Shown: piece by piece, positions 8,333 to 17,617 of the stretch | Layout of the letters: each line of letters begins with the position of its first letter | How positions within the stretch are numbered: the stretch's first letter is position 1 | DNA from: Armatimonadota bacterium | Lineage (GTDB): Bacteria > Sysuimicrobiota > Sysuimicrobiia > Sysuimicrobiales > Humicultoraceae | Length of the DNA stretch: 64,000 nt | Assembly (NCBI GenBank): GCA_031459855.1 | Contig: JAVKHP010000001.1 | Location: forward strand, 1,222,059 to 1,286,058 | Reading direction: 5' to 3' | The notes under the pieces: model-generated | The model's database searches: none | Seen by the model: only the letters and a program-made list of their open reading frames with translations | Told to the model about the DNA's origin: nothing | Program-made: the position numbers and the translations under genes

Positions 8333-9234
8333 GCAGAAACGGCATGCAGTGGTGGAGCCTGGTGTCGATCGCGGCGGTCCTCGCGCTGGGGGCAACGACG
8401 GCGCCGGCTGCCCCGATGGCGAGCATGACGGTGAGCGGCGTAGGCTTTCAGACGCCGGAGTCGGTGTTGCACGACCGCGCAGCCGACGTGTACCTGGTCT
8501 CGAACATCAACGGCAATCCGACGGCCGCGGACGACAACGGGTTCATCTCGCGCGTGCTCCCCTCGGGCAGGGTCGCTGCGCTCAAGTGGATCGACGGTGC
8601 GGCGCCGGAGGTGACGCTGCACGCGCCGAAGGGCATGGCGATCGTCGGCGACACGCTGTACGTCACCGATATCACCGTGGTCCGGATGTTCGACCGCCGG
8701 ACCGGCCGGCCGAAAGGCACCATCGAGGTGCCGGGTGCCACGTTCATGAACGACCTGGCCGCCGGACCTGGTGGCGTCGTCTACGCCACCGACAGCGGGC
8801 TCAAGCCCGACTTCAGCCCCTCGGGCACCGACGCGGTCTATCGGATCGACGCGGCCGGCACGGTCAGGGCTGTGGCCAGGGCCCCGGCGCTCAACCACCC
8901 CAACGGCGTGGCGGTGCGGCCCGACGGCACGGTGGTGGTCGTCACGTTCAGCGCCACCGGCGACATGTACACAATCGCGCCGACGGGACAACGGCGGGCG
9001 CTGCCGGCGCCGCCCAAAGGGCAGCTCGACGGCGTGGAACTGCTGCCGGGTGGCGCCATGTTGGTCTCGAGCTGGGCAGCGTCGGCTGTCTACCGGATCG
9101 ACGCCGCCGGCAAGGCGACGGTTGCCGTGGCCAACGTCGAGTCGCCCGCGGACATCGGCTACGACCGCAGGCGGGGGCGGGTGTTGATTCCGCTGTTCAC
9201 CAAGCACGCTGTGGCGATCCAGGCGGTGCGCTAG
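8329..9234 (+). CDS. Secreted SMP-30/gluconolactonase-type beta-propeller protein
   Basis: A 301-residue protein with a signal peptide (hydrophobic segment about residues 9-27, ending APAAP) followed by repeated beta-propeller blades: ESVLHDRAADVYLVSNING, PKGMAIVGDTLYVTD, FMNDLAAGPGGVVYATDSG, HPNGVAVRPDGTVVVVTF, LDGVELLPGGAMLVSSW and ADIGYDRRRGRVLIPLF. The NDLA and HPNG turns correspond to the metal-binding loops of SMP-30/gluconolactonases, which hydrolyse lactones. A non-enzymatic NHL-like role is also possible. The start follows GGGGGGAG. It is convergent with the ABC ATPase gene. Confidence 0.8.
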   Translation: MSRNGMQWWSLVSIAAVLALGATTAPAAPMASMTVSGVGFQTPESVLHDRAADVYLVSNINGNPTAADDNGFISRVLPSGRVAALKWIDGAAPEVTLHAPKGMAIVGDTLYVTDITVVRMFDRRTGRPKGTIEVPGATFMNDLAAGPGGVVYATDSGLKPDFSPSGTDAVYRIDAAGTVRAVARAPALNHPNGVAVRPDGTVVVVTFSATGDMYTIAPTGQRRALPAPPKGQLDGVELLPGGAMLVSSWAASAVYRIDAAGKATVAVANVESPADIGYDRRRGRVLIPLFTKHAVAIQAVR

Positions 9235-9308
9235 CGGCCGCGCAGGATCGCGAGCAGGACCGCCGTCGGGTTGACGGGGGCTCTGGTTCCCCGGGGTGCC
9301 GGCCGCGT

Positions 9309-10100
9309 TCAGAGCCGCAGGGCCTGGCGGACGAGCGCCTGGGTGTAGGGGTGCCGCGGGGCGATGAACAGGTCGGCTGTGGGGCCCGACTCCACGATGG
9401 TCCCGTCGCGCATGACGTACACGTGATCGGTCCAGTGGGCGACCAGCCCCAGGCTGTGGGTGATCAGCAACAACCCCATCCCCAGGTCGCGCTGCAGCCG
9501 ACGCAGCAGGTCGAGGATCTGCGCCTGGACGGTGACGTCGAGCCCCGAGGTGGGTTCGTCGGCGATCAGGACCGAGGGGCCCGGCGCGATCGCCGCGGCG
9601 ATCAACACGCGTTGCCGCTGGCCTCCGGAGAGGTGGTGCGGGTAGCGCCCGAACAGCTCGGCGGGCAGCCCGACCTGACGCATCACCTCCAGCGCGCGCT
9701 CGCGGGCGCCGCGCTTGCCATGGTGCACGACGATGCCTTCCATGATCTGCTCGCCCACGGGCAGCACCGGGTTGAGGGCAGCCCCCGGTTCCTGGAAGAT
9801 CATGGCCACCCGGCGGCCGCGGTAGCGCGCGAGGGCCGGCTCGGGCAGGGCCGTCAGGTCCACGTCGCCCAGGAGGATACGGCCTCCGGCGATCACTGCG
9901 GCGTCGGTCGGGAAGAGCCGCAGCACCGCGCAGGCGGTCATGGTCTTCCCGGCGCCCGACTCGCCCACCAGGCCCACGCTGTGACCGGCGGGGACCGTCA
10001 GCGACACCCCGCGGACCACGGCCTGGGCGCCGCCTGCGCGGCGGAGCTCGACCGTCAGGTCCTCGATGCGCAGATCAGCCGGCTCGTGCCACGTCACCAC
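9309..10100 (-). CDS. Orphan ABC transporter ATP-binding protein, DppD/NikD type
   Basis: A 263-residue ATPase with Walker A GESGAGKT, the family-specific [18 protein letters not shown], signature LSGGQRQRV, Walker [14 protein letters not shown], and an H-loop in [15 protein letters not shown]. It ends at [14 protein letters not shown] and so lacks the cysteine-rich C-terminal extension of full-length DppD/OppD; NikD is similarly short. No permease, binding protein or DppF/NikE partner is next to it. Because three Dpp-type permease sets in this window have no ATPase, it may serve one or more of them (inference). GTG start behind GGGAGGG. The divergent MFS gene starts two bases away. Confidence 0.9.
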   Translation of the reverse strand: MVTWHEPADLRIEDLTVELRRAGGAQAVVRGVSLTVPAGHSVGLVGESGAGKTMTACAVLRLFPTDAAVIAGGRILLGDVDLTALPEPALARYRGRRVAMIFQEPGAALNPVLPVGEQIMEGIVVHHGKRGARERALEVMRQVGLPAELFGRYPHHLSGGQRQRVLIAAAIAPGPSVLIADEPTSGLDVTVQAQILDLLRRLQRDLGMGLLLITHSLGLVAHWTDHVYVMRDGTIVESGPTADLFIAPRHPYTQALVRQALRL

Positions 10101-10102
10101 GG

Positions 10103-11275
10103 ATGCCCTCCCGGTTGTCCCTGAACGCGCCCACCGCGTCCGGACGTTCCCGGCGCACCGCGCCGCTGCTACGAGGGCCGTTCGCGCGGCTGTGGGTGGT
10201 GATCCTGCTGGTCTCGTTCGCGTTCCACCTGGTCACGGCCAGCCTGCCCTTCTACGCGGCACGCCTGGGCGCCGACGAGGCCGTCGTCGGGCTGCTGATC
10301 GGGCTCATCGCCGCCGCGGCACTGGTGGCCCGGCCGCTGGCCGGCCTGTGGATCGACGCGGGCGCGGGGGCGACCGCCCTGGTGGTGGGCCTGCTGCTGT
10401 ACGCGCTGTGCGCGGTCGGGTACTGGCTGGCGCCGTCGGTGGGGGCGCTGCTGAGCTTTCGGGCGCTGACCGGCGTGGCCGTGGGCCTCTACGGCACCGC
10501 CAGCCAGGCGCTTGGCGTGGCGTTCGCGCCGGTGGAACGTCGCGCCGAGGCCCTGAGCCTCCATGCGGCGGCGATCAGCGTGGCCCAGGGGCTGGCCCCG
10601 AGCCTCGGCGTCGCGCTGGCCGCCGCCATGGGCTTCCCGGCGCTGTTCATCGCGTGCGCAGCGGTGAGCACGGCGGGGGCGATCCTGGCGTGGCCCCTGC
10701 GCCGGGTGGTCGCCCGCCCGCTCGCCGGCGCCGTCCGACGGATCTTCCATCGGGGCGTGGTGGTTCCGGGGCTGCTGCTGGTGGCGCTGCACGTGACCTT
10801 CGGTGCCAACGTCGCGCTGCTGCCGCTGCACGCGGGCCGGCGCGGCCTCGCGAACCCCGGGCTGGTGCTGGCCACGCACGCGCTGGGGCTGTTCGTGGCC
10901 CAGGCCGTTGCAGGGCGCGTCTCGGATCGCGCTGGCCGCACCGCCGTGATCGTCCCGGCGCTCGGGTTGGCCGCGGCAGGGATGTGGACGACGGCGCTGG
11001 TCGGTGGGTGGGCCCTGTTGCTGGCGGCAGCGCTGTCGGGCATGGGGCTGGGCGCCGGCCAACCGTCGATCGTGGCGCTGGCGGCCGACCTGGTGCGGGA
11101 GGAGGAACGGGGCGCCGCGCTGGGCACGATGGGCATCTTCCACGAAGTGGGGATCGTGGCCGGCGCGGTCGGCGGCGGCCTCGTGGCCCGCCTCCTGGGA
11201 CTGCCGGCGATGTTCGCGCTGGTAGGGATCGTCCCGGCGGTGGCCGCGGCCCTGACGGTGCGGCGCGGGCGGTGA
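10103..11275 (+). CDS. MFS transporter (12-TM, YfcJ/YhhS-like)
   Basis: A 390-residue integral membrane protein with about twelve hydrophobic segments. The family loop reads RPLAGLWIDAGAGATALV between helices 2 and 3, and GRVSDRAGRTAVIV in the second half, where MFS proteins repeat the GxxxDRxGRR motif. It is probably an exporter of small organic compounds; the substrate cannot be predicted. The start lies in the ribosome binding region of the divergent ATPase and has no Shine-Dalgarno of its own, so a later start near the first helix is possible. Confidence 0.85.
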   Translation: MPSRLSLNAPTASGRSRRTAPLLRGPFARLWVVILLVSFAFHLVTASLPFYAARLGADEAVVGLLIGLIAAAALVARPLAGLWIDAGAGATALVVGLLLYALCAVGYWLAPSVGALLSFRALTGVAVGLYGTASQALGVAFAPVERRAEALSLHAAAISVAQGLAPSLGVALAAAMGFPALFIACAAVSTAGAILAWPLRRVVARPLAGAVRRIFHRGVVVPGLLLVALHVTFGANVALLPLHAGRRGLANPGLVLATHALGLFVAQAVAGRVSDRAGRTAVIVPALGLAAAGMWTTALVGGWALLLAAALSGMGLGAGQPSIVALAADLVREEERGAALGTMGIFHEVGIVAGAVGGGLVARLLGLPAMFALVGIVPAVAAALTVRRGR

Positions 11276-11345
11276 GCGTCCCGCCCCCGCGTCGGCGCCG
11301 GTGCGGCGACCGCTGCGGCCCGGCAGCGTCATGCCGCGCCGCAAC

Positions 11346-12608
11346 CTACTGGTAGAGGAGGAACCCTTCCCGGAGCTTCAGGAACCGCTGCAACGCGGGC
11401 TGCCAGCGCGCCACGATCGTCGCCGCGTCGTCGCCGCGGAGCAGCCCCAGCCGTACGTCCTTGGTGCCCCACACCAGGTCGAACAGGTACGGACCCCGTC
11501 GCGGCGCGGTGAAGCGCAGACGGTCGCCGTGCAGGCGCCGGATCTCCACCAGGATGTACACCAGGGTCGTTGACGGGCGGAAGACCGCCGGATCGGTGAC
11601 GTGGAGCCGCACGCCGTACCAGACGCGCCCGGTGCGGGGATGCGGCAGCGCCGAGGCGGCGAAGCGCACGCCGGGCAGCCCGTACCGGTTGAGGCGTGCT
11701 GCCAGCCGGTGGCCGTCGAGCCACGGCGCCAGGACCACCTGGAAGCGCGAGTCGGTGGCGACGCCGTTCCACAGGTTGGTGCCGTCGACCGGCCCGGTGG
11801 CCGCGTAGGTGAAGACGGCGTCCGGTCCGGTGATGCCCGGCGACGGGTTGATCCACGGCAGGCCGGTGTCGCCCCAGCGCATCGTGCGGGTCCACCCGTC
11901 CATGGGCACCACGGTCAGGTCCGCACCGATCCCGAACGCCCCGTTGTAGAGCCGGGCCAGCTCGCCGATCGTCATGCCGAACACGTAGGGGATGGGGTAC
12001 AGGCCAATGAACGAGCGCAGCGCCGGTTCCAGCACCGGGCCGTCCACGATCGTCCCGCCCATGGGGTTGGGGCGGTCGAGGACGACGACCTTCTTGCCTG
12101 CCTCGCGGGCCGCGGCCATCACCAGGGCCATCGTGGACGTGTAGGTGTACGCGCGCACGCCCACGTCCTGCAGGTCGACCAGCAACGCGTCGACACGCGC
12201 CAGCATCTGACGCGTGGGGCGAAACGTGCCGCCGTAGAGGCTGAAGACCGGCGTGCGGCCCGGAATGGTGGGGACGGCCTCCCCCGCATCGTACGTGCCG
12301 TCGAGTCCGTGTTCGGGCGCGAACAGCGCCGTCAGCCGGACCTCCTCGACGTCGGCCAGCAGGCGGGCCGAGGGGGTCCCGTCCCGATTGACCCCCGCCT
12401 GGTGCGTCACCAGACCGAGGCGACTGCCGCGCAGGGCGCGCAGGTCTTCGAGCAGACGGTCGATGCCGGGGCGCACCGCAGGGGGCGCGCCACGGGGCCC
12501 GACGGCCTGTAGCGCAGCCAGCGGCCGGGCGGCTGGCCAGAGCATGGCGGCCAGGGCTACGCACCATACGACCGGGAAGCACACGACCGGTGAGGACACG
12601 CGGCGCAT
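11346..12608 (-). CDS. namZ: Secreted DUF1343/NamZ family exo-beta-N-acetylmuramidase
   Basis: A 420-residue protein with a signal peptide (hydrophobic residues about 8-30) and the DUF1343 hallmarks: GSRLGLVTHQAGVNRDG, LTALFAPEHGLDG, GRTPVFSLYG, VDALLVDLQDVGVRAYTYTSTM, VVVLDRPNPMGG, GLPWINPSPGI and NLWNGVATDSRFQV. NamZ of Bacillus subtilis removes N-acetylmuramic acid from peptidoglycan fragments outside the cell, so a role in cell-wall recycling or scavenging is likely. A perfect AAGGAGG precedes the ATG. It is divergent from the amidohydrolase gene. Confidence 0.9.
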   Translation of the reverse strand: MRRVSSPVVCFPVVWCVALAAMLWPAARPLAALQAVGPRGAPPAVRPGIDRLLEDLRALRGSRLGLVTHQAGVNRDGTPSARLLADVEEVRLTALFAPEHGLDGTYDAGEAVPTIPGRTPVFSLYGGTFRPTRQMLARVDALLVDLQDVGVRAYTYTSTMALVMAAAREAGKKVVVLDRPNPMGGTIVDGPVLEPALRSFIGLYPIPYVFGMTIGELARLYNGAFGIGADLTVVPMDGWTRTMRWGDTGLPWINPSPGITGPDAVFTYAATGPVDGTNLWNGVATDSRFQVVLAPWLDGHRLAARLNRYGLPGVRFAASALPHPRTGRVWYGVRLHVTDPAVFRPSTTLVYILVEIRRLHGDRLRFTAPRRGPYLFDLVWGTKDVRLGLLRGDDAATIVARWQPALQRFLKLREGFLLYQ

Positions 12609-12839
12609 ACGGCCTCCTTGTTTCGACGCGGGCGTCGGGGGAGCCTTGTCTGCACTGTGCCCATCGAGTGGGGTGGACCCGCCTGGCACACCGTCCGCCG
12701 GCGGCCCGGGGGAAACGGGGCCGGTATGGGGAACTGAAAGCGGCGCGATCTCGCCGACGGACGATCGGACGCGCCGGCACCGCGGCGCCGGGCGGTATCG
12801 GCGGAGCAGTCCGCGGCGTCGAGAGGACGGTGGGGCAGG

Positions 12840-14021
12840 GTGTGGATCGCGGTGAAGGCGCAGCACATCCTCGACGGCACGGGCCGGCCGCCCATCGAGC
12901 ACGGGGTGGTGCTGATCGAAGGCGAGCGCATTCGGGCCGTGGGGCGGCAGGCGGACGTGGCGATTCCCGAGGGCGCGCAGGTCTACGACTGCGGCACGCA
13001 CACCGTGCTGCCGGGGCTGGTCGACGCGCACTCGCACGCCTCGATCGTTCCCGGGCTGGGCGACCAGATCGGGCAGTTGCGCCAGCCGCCCGCTCGCCAG
13101 CTGCTGCGGGCGGTGCGGAACCTGCGCACGGACCTGCGCGCGGGGGTCACCACGATGCGGGTCGTGGGCGAGGAACACTTCATCGACATCGAGCTCCGGG
13201 ACGCCATCGCGGCCGGCCGCCTGCTGGGGCCCCGGCTGCGCGTCGCGACGCGCCCCATCACCGCGCGCCACGGGCACGGCGCCGCGCTCACCTTCTCCGA
13301 CGGCGAAGACGCGATTCGCCGGCACATCCGCGAGAACGTGGCCGCCGGCTGCGACCTGATCAAGCTCTTCATGACCGGCGGCATCTCGAGCACCGCGGGC
13401 GGTGCCCTGTGGTATGCGTATACGCCGGCCGAGCTCGCTGCTGCCGTGGACGAGGCCCACCGCAACCAGCGGCCGGTCGCCGTGCACGCGCACGGCGGCC
13501 CGGGCCTGCGGCTGTGCATTGCGGCGGGCGTCGACACCATCGAGCACGGCAAGCTGGCCACGCGCGACGACCTGGAGGCCATGCGCCGTCGAGGCATCTG
13601 GCTGGTCACCAACAACGCGGTCAGCGGACACCCCGAAGGCATCGAGCGCGGCGACGGGCACAACCCGGTGATCATGGCCAAGCTGCGCGAGGCCCGGGCG
13701 CATGCCCCCGAGAACTTCCGCCACGTGCTCGAGAGCGGCGTGCGGTGGGCGTTGGGCACCGACGCCATGCACGGCCTGATGTGGTGGGAGATCGCCCAGG
13801 TGGTGGCGTGGGGCGCCGATCCGCACGACGCCATCCTGGCCGCCACCCGCCGGGCGGCCGAGGCCATCGGCATGGGCCAGGAGGTCGGCAGCCTGGAGCC
13901 GGGCAAGCTGGCCGACCTGATCAGCGTCGACGGTGACCCGCTGCGCGACGTCACCTGCCTGCAGCGCGTGGGCCTGATCCTCCAGGCCGGGCGGCGCGTC
14001 GACACCCTCTCGCCCGACTGA
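12840..14021 (+). CDS. Metal-dependent amidohydrolase (imidazolonepropionase-like/Xaa-Pro dipeptidase group)
   Basis: A 393-residue cytosolic hydrolase of the amidohydrolase superfamily. The HxH metal motif is in LPGLVDAHSHAS, followed by LIKLFMTGGISS, the metal His in VAVHAHGGPG, IEHGKL, and the late Asp in ALGTDAMHG. The C-terminal strand-returning domain reads LEPGKLADLISVDGDPLRDV. Relatives cleave cyclic amides, prolidase substrates or aryl-amide compounds. The start is GTG with only a weak GA-rich site. Confidence 0.88.
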   Translation: MWIAVKAQHILDGTGRPPIEHGVVLIEGERIRAVGRQADVAIPEGAQVYDCGTHTVLPGLVDAHSHASIVPGLGDQIGQLRQPPARQLLRAVRNLRTDLRAGVTTMRVVGEEHFIDIELRDAIAAGRLLGPRLRVATRPITARHGHGAALTFSDGEDAIRRHIRENVAAGCDLIKLFMTGGISSTAGGALWYAYTPAELAAAVDEAHRNQRPVAVHAHGGPGLRLCIAAGVDTIEHGKLATRDDLEAMRRRGIWLVTNNAVSGHPEGIERGDGHNPVIMAKLREARAHAPENFRHVLESGVRWALGTDAMHGLMWWEIAQVVAWGADPHDAILAATRRAAEAIGMGQEVGSLEPGKLADLISVDGDPLRDVTCLQRVGLILQAGRRVDTLSPD

Positions 14022-14098
14022 CGCCCGGCCTGCCCGGGTCTCCTCTGCACCGACTGCCCCCGGTCCGCGATGGGCATATACGCGCCGGAGGGGATCGG

Positions 14099-14836
14099 AT
14101 GGGCTGGCTGTGGCGACCCCGGTGGCAGGGCGTCGACCGCCGCGCGTTGCCGCGCATCCCGCTGGCCGTGCCGGTGCGCTACAGCACCGACCGGGGCCAC
14201 GCCGGCATCGGCGTGCTGATCGACGTGACCGAGCGGGGCGCCGGGCTGCTGGTCCACACCATCACGCCTGAGACGGGCACGATCTGGATCCGGTTCCTGT
14301 GGTTCGACGACCGCGTCGGGGCGCAGGGGCGCGTCGCCTTCGTCCGCCCCACGCCCGAAGGACAGCACGTCGGCATGCAGTTCCAGCCCCTGCCCGCCGG
14401 GTCGCGGCGGTTCATCACCGAGCTCTTGATTCCCTACGGCTTGCGCAAGTTCCGGCACGACCGGCGCCACCCGTTCTCGCTGCTCCAGGCGCTGGCGGCG
14501 TCCGCACCGTCGGGGCGGGTGTCGTGGCGCCGTCGTCGCTACCTCCCCGTGCTCGTGGAACAGGGCGACTACCGGGCGTGGGCCGTGACGGAAGACCGGA
14601 CCGACGACGGTACCCTGCTGCTGGTCCCCTCCCCACCGCAGCCGGACGCGGCGGTGCGCCTCACGACGTGGGGGACGTTCGTGACGCGCTACGGGATCGT
14701 CGAGCGTGCAGACGTCCTCGTGCTGCCCCCAGTCACGTTGCACCGGTTGGTGGTCCGCTTCGTCGACGAGCTGACGCCGCCGCGGGTCGACGCACCTCCA
14801 GCCCTCGCGCCCGGCGTGCGCGAGCCGGGTCGCTGA
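14099..14836 (+). CDS. PilZ domain protein
   Basis: A 245-residue protein. The N-terminal PilZ domain shows both halves of the cyclic-di-GMP site: an RxxxR-type motif in DRRALPRI (residues about 14-21) and the D-x-S/T-x-x-G motif in DVTERGAGLLV. The domain ends near residue 115 with VGMQFQPLPAGSRRFITELL. A second half of about 120 residues has no motif I know and may be a further beta-barrel. The start is ATG after GGAGGGG. It probably links cyclic-di-GMP levels to an output; no flagellar or pilus genes are in the window. Confidence 0.85.
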   Translation: MGWLWRPRWQGVDRRALPRIPLAVPVRYSTDRGHAGIGVLIDVTERGAGLLVHTITPETGTIWIRFLWFDDRVGAQGRVAFVRPTPEGQHVGMQFQPLPAGSRRFITELLIPYGLRKFRHDRRHPFSLLQALAASAPSGRVSWRRRRYLPVLVEQGDYRAWAVTEDRTDDGTLLLVPSPPQPDAAVRLTTWGTFVTRYGIVERADVLVLPPVTLHRLVVRFVDELTPPRVDAPPALAPGVREPGR

Positions 14837-15012
14837 GACGTGCAGCTGCCGCCGCGGACGCGCTGACGATCCCCTGATGGGCCGGCCGGACGGCGCGCAC
14901 GGCGTGGTGCCGCCGCCGTGTCGCGCCGCGAGGTAGAATCGTGGAGGAGCAGGACGAGGCGGACGGCCATCTGCCCCCGTGGCCGGCCGCACGACCGACG
15001 CGAGGAGGACCC

Positions 15013-15516
15013 ATGCTCATCAGCGAGCGCATGAACGTCGCCCTCAACGAGCAGATCGGCCGCGAGTTCGGAGCGTCGCTGCAGTACGTGAACATCGCCG
15101 CCCACTTCGCCGAGCAGAACCTGCCGGTGCTGGCGGCGCACTTCTACCGTCAGGCCGAAGAGGAGCGGGAGCACGCGCTGCGGATCGTCCGGTACGTCAC
15201 CGATGCAGGCGGACACGTGGCGATCCCCGCGGTCCCCGGGCCCAAGACGCAGTTCGCGACGGCCGAGGAGGCCGTGAAACTCTCCCTGGAGTGGGAGCAG
15301 GAGGTCACCCGGCAGATCCACCGCCTGATGGACCTGGCGGTCAAGGAGACCGACTACACCACGCAGCAGATGCTCCAGTGGTTCGTGGAGGAGCAGCTGG
15401 AGGAAGTGGCCAGCATGGAGGAGCTGCTGAGCGTGGTGCGGCGTGCCGGCGAGGGCGGGTTGCTGCTGGTGGAGGAGTTCCTGGCGCGCAAGGGCCGCGC
15501 GGGCGACGGCGCGTAG
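15013..15516 (+). CDS. ftnA: Non-heme ferritin
   Basis: A 167-residue four-helix-bundle iron-storage protein. It starts LISERMNVALNEQIGREFGASLQYVNIAAHF, with the ferroxidase-site Glu and Tyr, followed by AEEEREHALRIVRYVTDAGG with the Glu-x-x-His pair and WFVEEQLEEVASMEELL with the third-helix Glu residues. It oxidises Fe(II) and stores it as a ferric core in a 24-mer. Start is ATG after GCGAGGAGG. The gene stands alone between PilZ and the ketopantoate reductase-like gene. Confidence 0.95.
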   Translation: MLISERMNVALNEQIGREFGASLQYVNIAAHFAEQNLPVLAAHFYRQAEEEREHALRIVRYVTDAGGHVAIPAVPGPKTQFATAEEAVKLSLEWEQEVTRQIHRLMDLAVKETDYTTQQMLQWFVEEQLEEVASMEELLSVVRRAGEGGLLLVEEFLARKGRAGDGA

Positions 15517-15673
15517 CGCAGGGACGGGAAGCAGCCGCCGCCAGCCGCGCGGTACCCGGATCGCGCACCGTGCCCGACAGGACGGCTGTCCGCCATGGCG
15601 GGCCTTCGGTGCAGGTCCGTCGGCTCGCGTCGGACGGTTGCAGCGTGCGGCTCGGGAGGCCGGGGGGTAGGCC

Positions 15674-16693
15674 GTGCACCTGACCATCGTCGGCGCGGGC
15701 GCCATCGGCGGCATCACCGGTGCGCACCTGGCGCGCGCCGGACACTCGGTGCTCCTGGTCGACCGCAACCGCGCCCACGTCGAGGCGATTCGCGCCCGCG
15801 GCCTTGAGATCGTGGGCGCGGCGCGCTTCACCGTCCGCGTGCCCGCCTGCCTGCCCGAGGAGGTGCGCGGCCCCCTGGGCGCAGTACTCCTGGCCGTCAA
15901 GACGCTGCACACGCGAGAGGCGCTGGCGCCGCTGGTCCCGCTCCTGGCGCCCGACGGCTACGTCGTGTCGATGCAGAACGGCCTCGAGGAAGAGACCATC
16001 GCAGCACTGGTGGGACGCGAGCGCACCGTCGGCGCCTTCCTGACCTTCGGCGGGTACTACGAGGGGCCGGGCCGCCTGGTCTACAGTGGTCCGGCGTCAC
16101 TGCGCGTGGGCGAGCTCGACGGTCGGATCACCCCGCGGGTACAGACGCTGGCACGGGTGCTCTCCGCCTTCCATCCCTGCGAGCCCACCGCCAACATCAC
16201 CGGGTACCTCTGGGGCAAGCTGATCCTGGGGACGATCTACTTCGCCACGGCGGTGGTGGACGCCGACGTCGTCGACATCCTGGCACAGCCTGCGGCGCGG
16301 GCGGTGCTGGCTGCCCTGGCCACCGAGGCGCTGGCGGTCGCCGAGGCGCTGGGCGTCCGCGTCGAGGCCGTGGACGGGTTCGACCCGCGCGCGGTCCGGC
16401 TCGACGCCCGCGGGGCGCCCGTGGACCCTGCGGCCGCGCAGGCGGCCTGGGCGGCACAACGTGTCTACTGGGAGCGCGGCCTGGCCCGACGCACCGGGGT
16501 GTGGCGCGACCTGGCGATTCACCGGCGGCCCACCGAGGCCGGGCCGATCTTGGGGGCGCTGCTCGCCGCGGCCGACCGCGCGGGGTGCGCCGTGCCGCGC
16601 GTGCGCGCCCTGGTGCGGGTGATCGCCGACCTCGAAGCCGGGCGGGGCACGCTGGGTTGGGCCAACCTGGACGTGGTCGCCGCCGCCCGGTGA
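15674..16693 (+). CDS. panE: 2-dehydropantoate 2-reductase family protein (PanE/ApbA)
   Basis: A 339-residue NADPH-dependent reductase of the family converting ketopantoate to pantoate in coenzyme A synthesis. The Rossmann motif VGAGAIGGITGAHLARAGH opens the protein; LLAVKTLHTREAL and MQNGLEEE follow, and the catalytic lysine lies in NITGYLWGKLILGT. The C-terminal helical domain is present. Many bacteria carry several paralogues reducing other 2-keto acids, so the symbol is tentative. GTG start. No other pantothenate genes are nearby. Confidence 0.85.
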   Translation: MHLTIVGAGAIGGITGAHLARAGHSVLLVDRNRAHVEAIRARGLEIVGAARFTVRVPACLPEEVRGPLGAVLLAVKTLHTREALAPLVPLLAPDGYVVSMQNGLEEETIAALVGRERTVGAFLTFGGYYEGPGRLVYSGPASLRVGELDGRITPRVQTLARVLSAFHPCEPTANITGYLWGKLILGTIYFATAVVDADVVDILAQPAARAVLAALATEALAVAEALGVRVEAVDGFDPRAVRLDARGAPVDPAAAQAAWAAQRVYWERGLARRTGVWRDLAIHRRPTEAGPILGALLAAADRAGCAVPRVRALVRVIADLEAGRGTLGWANLDVVAAAR

Positions 16694-16710
16694 TCGCCCC
16701 GACAGCACCG

Positions 16711-16735
16711 CGCCCGACGCGCACGGTGTCGGGCG
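16711..16735. terminator. Hairpin between convergent panE-like and SDR genes
   Basis: A perfect 8-bp stem (CGCCCGAC/GTCGGGCG) with a nine-base loop lies in the 73-base gap between two convergent stops. No U-tract follows on either strand. A bidirectional terminator or transcript 3'-end protector is the simplest reading. Confidence 0.5.
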
Positions 16736-16766
16736 GGGCGGGGTCGCGGCCTCGGCGATCCTGCCG

Positions 16767-17564
16767 CTAGCGGGACGCCATCAGCCCACGGGCGGGCGCC
16801 ATGTGCGTGCGGCCGCAGTGGGCCCCGCCCGTGACGTAGAAGATCTCACCGTGCACGTAGCTGGCGCGGGAGGACGCCAGGAAGAGCACGGCCTCTGCGA
16901 CCTCCTGCGCGGCCCCGGTGCGGCCTAGCGGGATGGCGGCCAGCATGTCGCGGACGTACGGGTGGGGCGCGGGGACGTCCCGGGTCACCACCTCGTCCAG
17001 GACGAGCCCCGGCGCCACGGCGTTCACGCGAATGCCGTACGGGCCCAGCTCGATGGCGAGGACCTGGACGAGCATGTTCACTGCTGCCTTCGACCCGCAG
17101 TAGTGCGCACCGCCGGCCCGCGCCGAGGTGGCGGCGCCCGAGGAGACGGCCACCAGGGTGCCGCCCGTCCCGCGGGCGATCATGCGCCGCGCCACGGCGC
17201 GGCAGCAGAGCATCGTGCCCTTGACGTTCACGTCGAAGGTCCGGTCCCACTCCTCCGGCGCGACCTCCAGCACGGGCGTCGTGGGCACGTAGCCGTGGAA
17301 CGTAACCAGCACGTCGACCGGGCCCAGGGCCCGCGCACCTTCCTCGACCGCGTGCTCGACCGCCGCGGGGTCGCGCACGTCGGCGGAAATGGCCGCGACC
17401 GGCGCGCCCGCGGCGCGCACCGCCGCCGCCGCGGCCTCGAGCCGCGCCGCATCGAGGTCCACCAGCAGCAACCGGGCACCCTCCCGGGCGAAGGCGAGCG
17501 CACACGGCCGGCCCAGCCGGCCCGCGGCGCCGGTGATCATCACCACACGGTCTGCGAACTCCAT
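16767..17564 (-). CDS. Short-chain dehydrogenase/reductase (SDR)
   Basis: A 265-residue NAD(P)-dependent oxidoreductase. The cofactor motif is TGAAGRLG and the Asp after the second strand (VDLDAARLE) favours NAD(H). FHGY replaces the usual NNAG. The catalytic Ser is in AVSSGAA, and Tyr155 and Lys159 are in HYCGSKAA. The C-terminus has the classical DMLAAIPLGRTGAAQEVAEAVLFLASSRASYVHGEIFYVTGG. Start ATG after CCAGGAGG. It is the last gene after the PotBC-type permeases, with 53 bases between, so it may act on the imported substrate. Confidence 0.9.
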   Translation of the reverse strand: MEFADRVVMITGAAGRLGRPCALAFAREGARLLLVDLDAARLEAAAAAVRAAGAPVAAISADVRDPAAVEHAVEEGARALGPVDVLVTFHGYVPTTPVLEVAPEEWDRTFDVNVKGTMLCCRAVARRMIARGTGGTLVAVSSGAATSARAGGAHYCGSKAAVNMLVQVLAIELGPYGIRVNAVAPGLVLDEVVTRDVPAPHPYVRDMLAAIPLGRTGAAQEVAEAVLFLASSRASYVHGEIFYVTGGAHCGRTHMAPARGLMASR

Positions 17565-17617
17565 GACGGTCCTCCTGGGGCAGGGGCTGTCGGTCGGGGC
17601 CGGGTGTTCGGGGACGC

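Noticed and set aside
13400-13425. GTATAC-containing sequence resembling the GntR operator
   Set aside because: It lies within conserved codons of the amidohydrolase gene and is not a full palindrome.
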